From: Gibbula magus
Lineage: Eukaryota > Mollusca > Gastropoda > Trochida > Trochidae
Length of the DNA stretch: 64,000 bases
Reading direction: 5' to 3'
NCBI GenBank assembly: GCA_936450465.1
Contig: OW388304.1
Coordinates: forward strand, 37,415,593-37,479,592
Every line of letters starts with the position of its first letter. Position 1 is the first letter of the stretch. The notes under the pieces were generated by a model, which was not told the origin of the DNA, searched no databases, and was given only the letters and a program-made list of their open reading frames with translations. Both the position numbers and the translations under genes were made by a program. This document shows positions 60,238 through 64,000 of the stretch, in pieces.

Positions 60238-62783
60238 AGCGGTTAAGATATATATAGTGTCCGACATTTACGATCTCTGGTTGTCATTCTGTATATTGGG
60301 GTCATGAAAATGAAATTTTAATTTCTATAAAGCTTCCTATTTCCATATACGGAAATTTAAGGAGATTCACAATAAGTGGTCTTAAACATACATTTTAAAG
60401 GTGTGACCTCTATTCTTTTGTCTGTAAGAGACTTGTACTCTAGGACTACAATAATCGTTGAGATCCCAACTCCTCACCCCCTCCCTGATCAATTGTTAGC
60501 CCTTACTCTCCAGTCCTCCCCATATGACCCTTTCTCCTCCTTCCCCACCTCCCTCCCATATCTCTCAATATACACCTCTAAGAGGCACTACACTGGGGTC
60601 ACCTATGGTAAGCTTCAGGGTAGCTTAAGTGAGAAGTCTGTTTGGGCACTGGCAAGGAGAATGAGTAGGCTATGTTGTGTTTATCCTTGTTGCTACAGAC
60701 CTAATATTGGATGAATTTATGATAACTTTCAATTTTTTATCAACTCACTTTATTTTAACCACCCCCTACCTACAACCACACCCTTATGCAAATTCAACCT
60801 GGACAATTTCCCGTCAGATTATTCCCATCAATGGCATTTGCAAACAAGTTATTTAGACAGACAGACAGACGTTTTATCATTTAGATGTATTTGGAAGGAC
60901 AAATTATTACCTTTTTATTTATTACCTGTATCTTTACAAACATTTGGTTTATTGACCAAAAGGTAACATTACAGGGAAACACAATTTAAAAATCTCACTC
61001 TCCATCCAACAAAGTTGATATTCTCAAAAGTTTAGCGTCCTAGCATTACTAGTTCCTTGACAAAAGTCGATGGTGGTTTCAGAAGGTGTCAGTGTGGAGA
61101 CCCCGTCACGCCTATGTATGTTAGAGGGAGGGTTTAGAACAAATGAACAAACTTTACTCTCCCTATAACAAAGGTGATATTCTGAACATTTCAGCTTCCA
61201 ATGTTTCGGAGACTATGTTGTTTTAGGTAAAATACCTTCCACATCAATATTTGAGGGGGCTCATGACCAAATGTACAAAACTTTAATCCCCAAGGTGCAA
61301 AGAACTATTCCAATATGATTTCAGTTTAAGGGTGCAACGGTGTTTGGAGGAAAAGATAAAAATGTCAAATGTGGACGGATGCTGAACGATGGTCAATACA
61401 ATATTCTTATCCGGCCTTATCGGTCTGATGGACTAAAACTACAGCAACTGTTCCTCATAGTTCAATATGCAATTGGAAACAGTCCCAAAATTTAAAACTG
61501 AAAAGTGATGATGTGGGAACGTTGCGATAATTTGATTGAATTAATCATTCACGACATGATAAAAGTATCTTTTGTAACATATGTCTTCAAACAAAACTAA
61601 TTCAATTGAGTATTTGAACTGACTTTTTATAAATGATATATTGTCCTTGTGCCTTAACTACGTAATAAAATTTCAGTTTCAGATGTTAAAAGGAACATTA
61701 TTTTTACCAAGTTGAGTTTCACACATGTATCAAAACATTTCATGTTGAAAACTAAAGAGATAACCGAATGGCGAAATGTCTTTTTTTTCAACAATTATTG
61801 ACAACTATTGGTCAAAAGGCTATTACATTTGTAATGCAGTCGTTATTCTTTGCAGTTTAAAGTGTTTAGTAAACTCTTCCCTTTGTTTTAGAGGAATCAT
61901 TACAATTAACATCTACCAGATTTCGTCAGTAAGCCACTAAGACACTTTTATTGAAATCGTCTTTTTTTATAAAAAAAAAGTGATGTTGGATGTCTAAAGT
62001 GCTGTCACTAGTGAATTGAAAGAATGGAATTCCTCACAATACAGCAACCAATATTCACTTTCACTTCTCAAAATAACGTAACATGACACACTACCAAAAT
62101 AGATTATTATCACTATTCCAGACAACATTTGCTGGTGAAAAAACGTAAAGGTGCTTAACTTTTTTCCAAATGTTTATCAACATTGGAATTCATTTTCATA
62201 TACCTGTCCGAAATGCAAAAATCAAGTAATTTTGAAATGTTTCAAAACTTTTAATAGGTTTTGTATTTTATTTTATCATATTTATAACTGTACCATTGAG
62301 ATTGACTGTTAAATTCATTCAAATGTTATGTATGTGACTGAGTGTTTTCACCATATAAACCTACATAGTGACTTTTAAAATGCAACTATTACTAAAATGT
62401 ATATACCAAACAGTATTTGTTTATGACCCTCCCCTGAAACCCCCCGACCGCAGAGCCTTTTTAGAACTACACACAAGGACGTAAATTATACGTAAACACT
62501 AAACAGAAGCTTGAGATTCTACCATACTATGTTACAATCTCAAGATCCCAAAATTAAATTTAAAGATACAATTTTAAAATGTCAATACCACGTTAACATG
62601 AGGGTTTTGGTTTGTGAGAATTGTTCATGAAGGAATTCCCGAGAATGACTCAGTCTTACAATGTGAGGATTCTTAGAAACCGATACACATGTGATAAATA
62701 AACGATGACATGTCAAACATAAACACAAACTGTATCTATACATATCATTAAAGTATGCTCGTGAGGTTTGGGATAGTATTTGT

Positions 62784-62863
62784 TATCCTGCATTAGGAAT
62801 AATAACAATGTATTTAGCTCGCCAAGGTTCGCAAAATACAATGTTTATTCCTAATGCAGGATA
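62784..62863. repeat. Hairpin in copy B, paralogous to 7915-7994
   Basis: The outer arms still pair perfectly over about 19 bp. The inner part of the left arm differs ('aataataac' where A has 'aataaacac'). Confidence 0.8.
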
Positions 62864-64000
62864 TTGACCATCCCAAAATACACTCTCATGAAATCTCTAT
62901 ATCTTGCGAGTGTGGTGCTTAATAACAACCAGCAAAGAACTATTATTTATGGGTATATATTCTGTCTATGTCGCCTACACAGAACAAGAAGATGTATTTC
63001 CATAACATTAGTCTTCATTCTTCATCACCAAGGCCCCTAGAATGCCAATCAAAGCTGTTGCACCTATGTAACACGTTCCTTGAATAATAATAACCCACCA
63101 TTTGGGACCAGAGCAAATTAGCCAAACTAGTACTGATTAATATGAGCAATAGCTGTTGCTCTATGGCCCAGTCTGTGTTATGTATTTAAAATTGTAGTTA
63201 ATGGAATGCTTCAAGCTTTGGGGAAAAGTGCATAGACCTTTCCAATTTGCCTAGCAGTCAGTCACATTACTTGCAAACCAGTTGGACAGATCAATTAAGG
63301 CAGGGAGCATTATCAAATAACTTTATGAAAAGGACAATCAGTCTAGTGAAATCACATTTATTATGCAAATAATGACACATTCATGTTTGTCTAGAAACCA
63401 TTGTTTCAGTGCCACTCACCATATTCCGTCATCTGTGACATCATAAAGCCATGAAGACTGCAGGTTATAGACATTTGAATAAATGGTATGAAATTTAAAA
63501 GAAAAAAGTTCAGAAAATAAAGGGAGCAACAAAGCTATACACACATTTACGTAACACTAAGAACGTTACAGTATCCTTGGAAAAGCATTCAATTAGATAA
63601 GACCTGCACAAAATAATTGATATAATACCCGTTTGAACTCACCCGCTATCATACTATAATGCTATTCAAAACGTCGCCAATGATTCCCTGACAAATAATG
63701 GATGTTTTAGACGATTATTCAATATGTACTACAATTGTTTATGGTAACAACATATGATTATCATTTTGTGCTGCTTTAGAGAATCAATTATAGGAATATA
63801 CAATGTTACTTGTGACGATATTAACTATAAACTGTAAGCCACACGTTCTGGAAATAACGTTCTCTTCTAAAACTATTTTATTGGAGTTTAATGTGAAATA
63901 TAAAGGTATTCATGCATCTGATACAAATACTTTATTTGCGTGGTATAACATAATCAGACACATCTCAAATTGCATCAGGGTAAACGTTTGTTATATTCTC

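Larger units (their letters stand above)
53081..64000 (+). repeat. Segmental duplication, copy B (runs off the window)
   Basis: Second copy of 1-9097; the match is still running at the last base (63979-64000 match 9076-9097). It is longer than A because of extra segments at about 57217-57470, 58135-58623 (a clear MITE), about 58755-58990 and 60091-60237, and the replacement at about 61480-62675. No intact gene recognised. Confidence 0.92.

Noticed and set aside
60376..60714. 112-codon frame also partly present at 6232-6483
   Set aside because: It starts at GTG in both copies, is driven by a pyrimidine-rich tract and is frameshifted in copy A.

Overview
This is eukaryotic, AT-rich, intron- and repeat-dominated DNA. 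It is most likely from a mollusc, possibly a gastropod of the abalone type. I infer this from a SINE 3' end with the 'ggcggcgttaaac...ctcacctcac' tail common in molluscan genomes, from a secreted fibrinogen-domain lectin with an N-terminal PAN/apple-like module, and from many TTAA- and TNA-flanked MITEs. The species is not proven from sequence. Almost all open frames of 60-150 codons are non-coding: many lack an ATG and lie inside repeats.

The one host gene I can reconstruct is on the minus strand at 22967-32765. Six exons with GT-AG introns and matching phases join into exactly 999 nt (332 residues plus stop). The product is a signal-peptide-like segment, a PAN/apple-like cysteine cluster, and a complete fibrinogen-related domain (FReD) of the ficolin/FREP/tachylectin type. 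An AATAAA lies 20 nt past the stop. The oddity is the 5' end: the signal-peptide frame starts at GTG directly after an in-frame TGA. Either the start codon is lost or it is assembled by splicing.

Layout, left to right. 1-9097 is copy A of a segmental duplication whose second copy (B) fills 53081-64000; the B copy carries a 489-bp TTAA-flanked MITE absent from A. 9098-15798 holds a minisatellite, an older paralogous block (C, about 12968-14330) with a SINE inserted in it, and blocks related to 51030-53080. 15799-18962 is a satellite of 15 units of about 214 bp with higher-order structure. 18963-22966 has no recognisable gene. 22967-32765 is the FReD gene; its introns carry a TTAA MITE, a SINE flanked by a perfect 47-bp direct repeat, a 43-bp minisatellite and a 1.48-kb piggyBac-like TTAA element. 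32867-41800 is a tandem duplication (about 4.4 kb twice) of the region just upstream of the FReD gene, with one segment inverted between copies and different mobile elements in each. 41848-43892 is a TTAA MITE split by a 1.69-kb PIF/Harbinger-type element. 44391-44790 is a foldback element. 45153-47024 is a 5'-truncated LINE between unusually long direct repeats (about 235 bp). 47025-53080 holds two more TTAA MITEs and diverged duplicated sequence.

The best candidates for a second look are the FReD gene with its missing ATG and duplicated upstream region, the LINE and SINE insertions with very long target duplications, and the five-copy TTAA MITE family whose nested and empty sites give a clean order of events.
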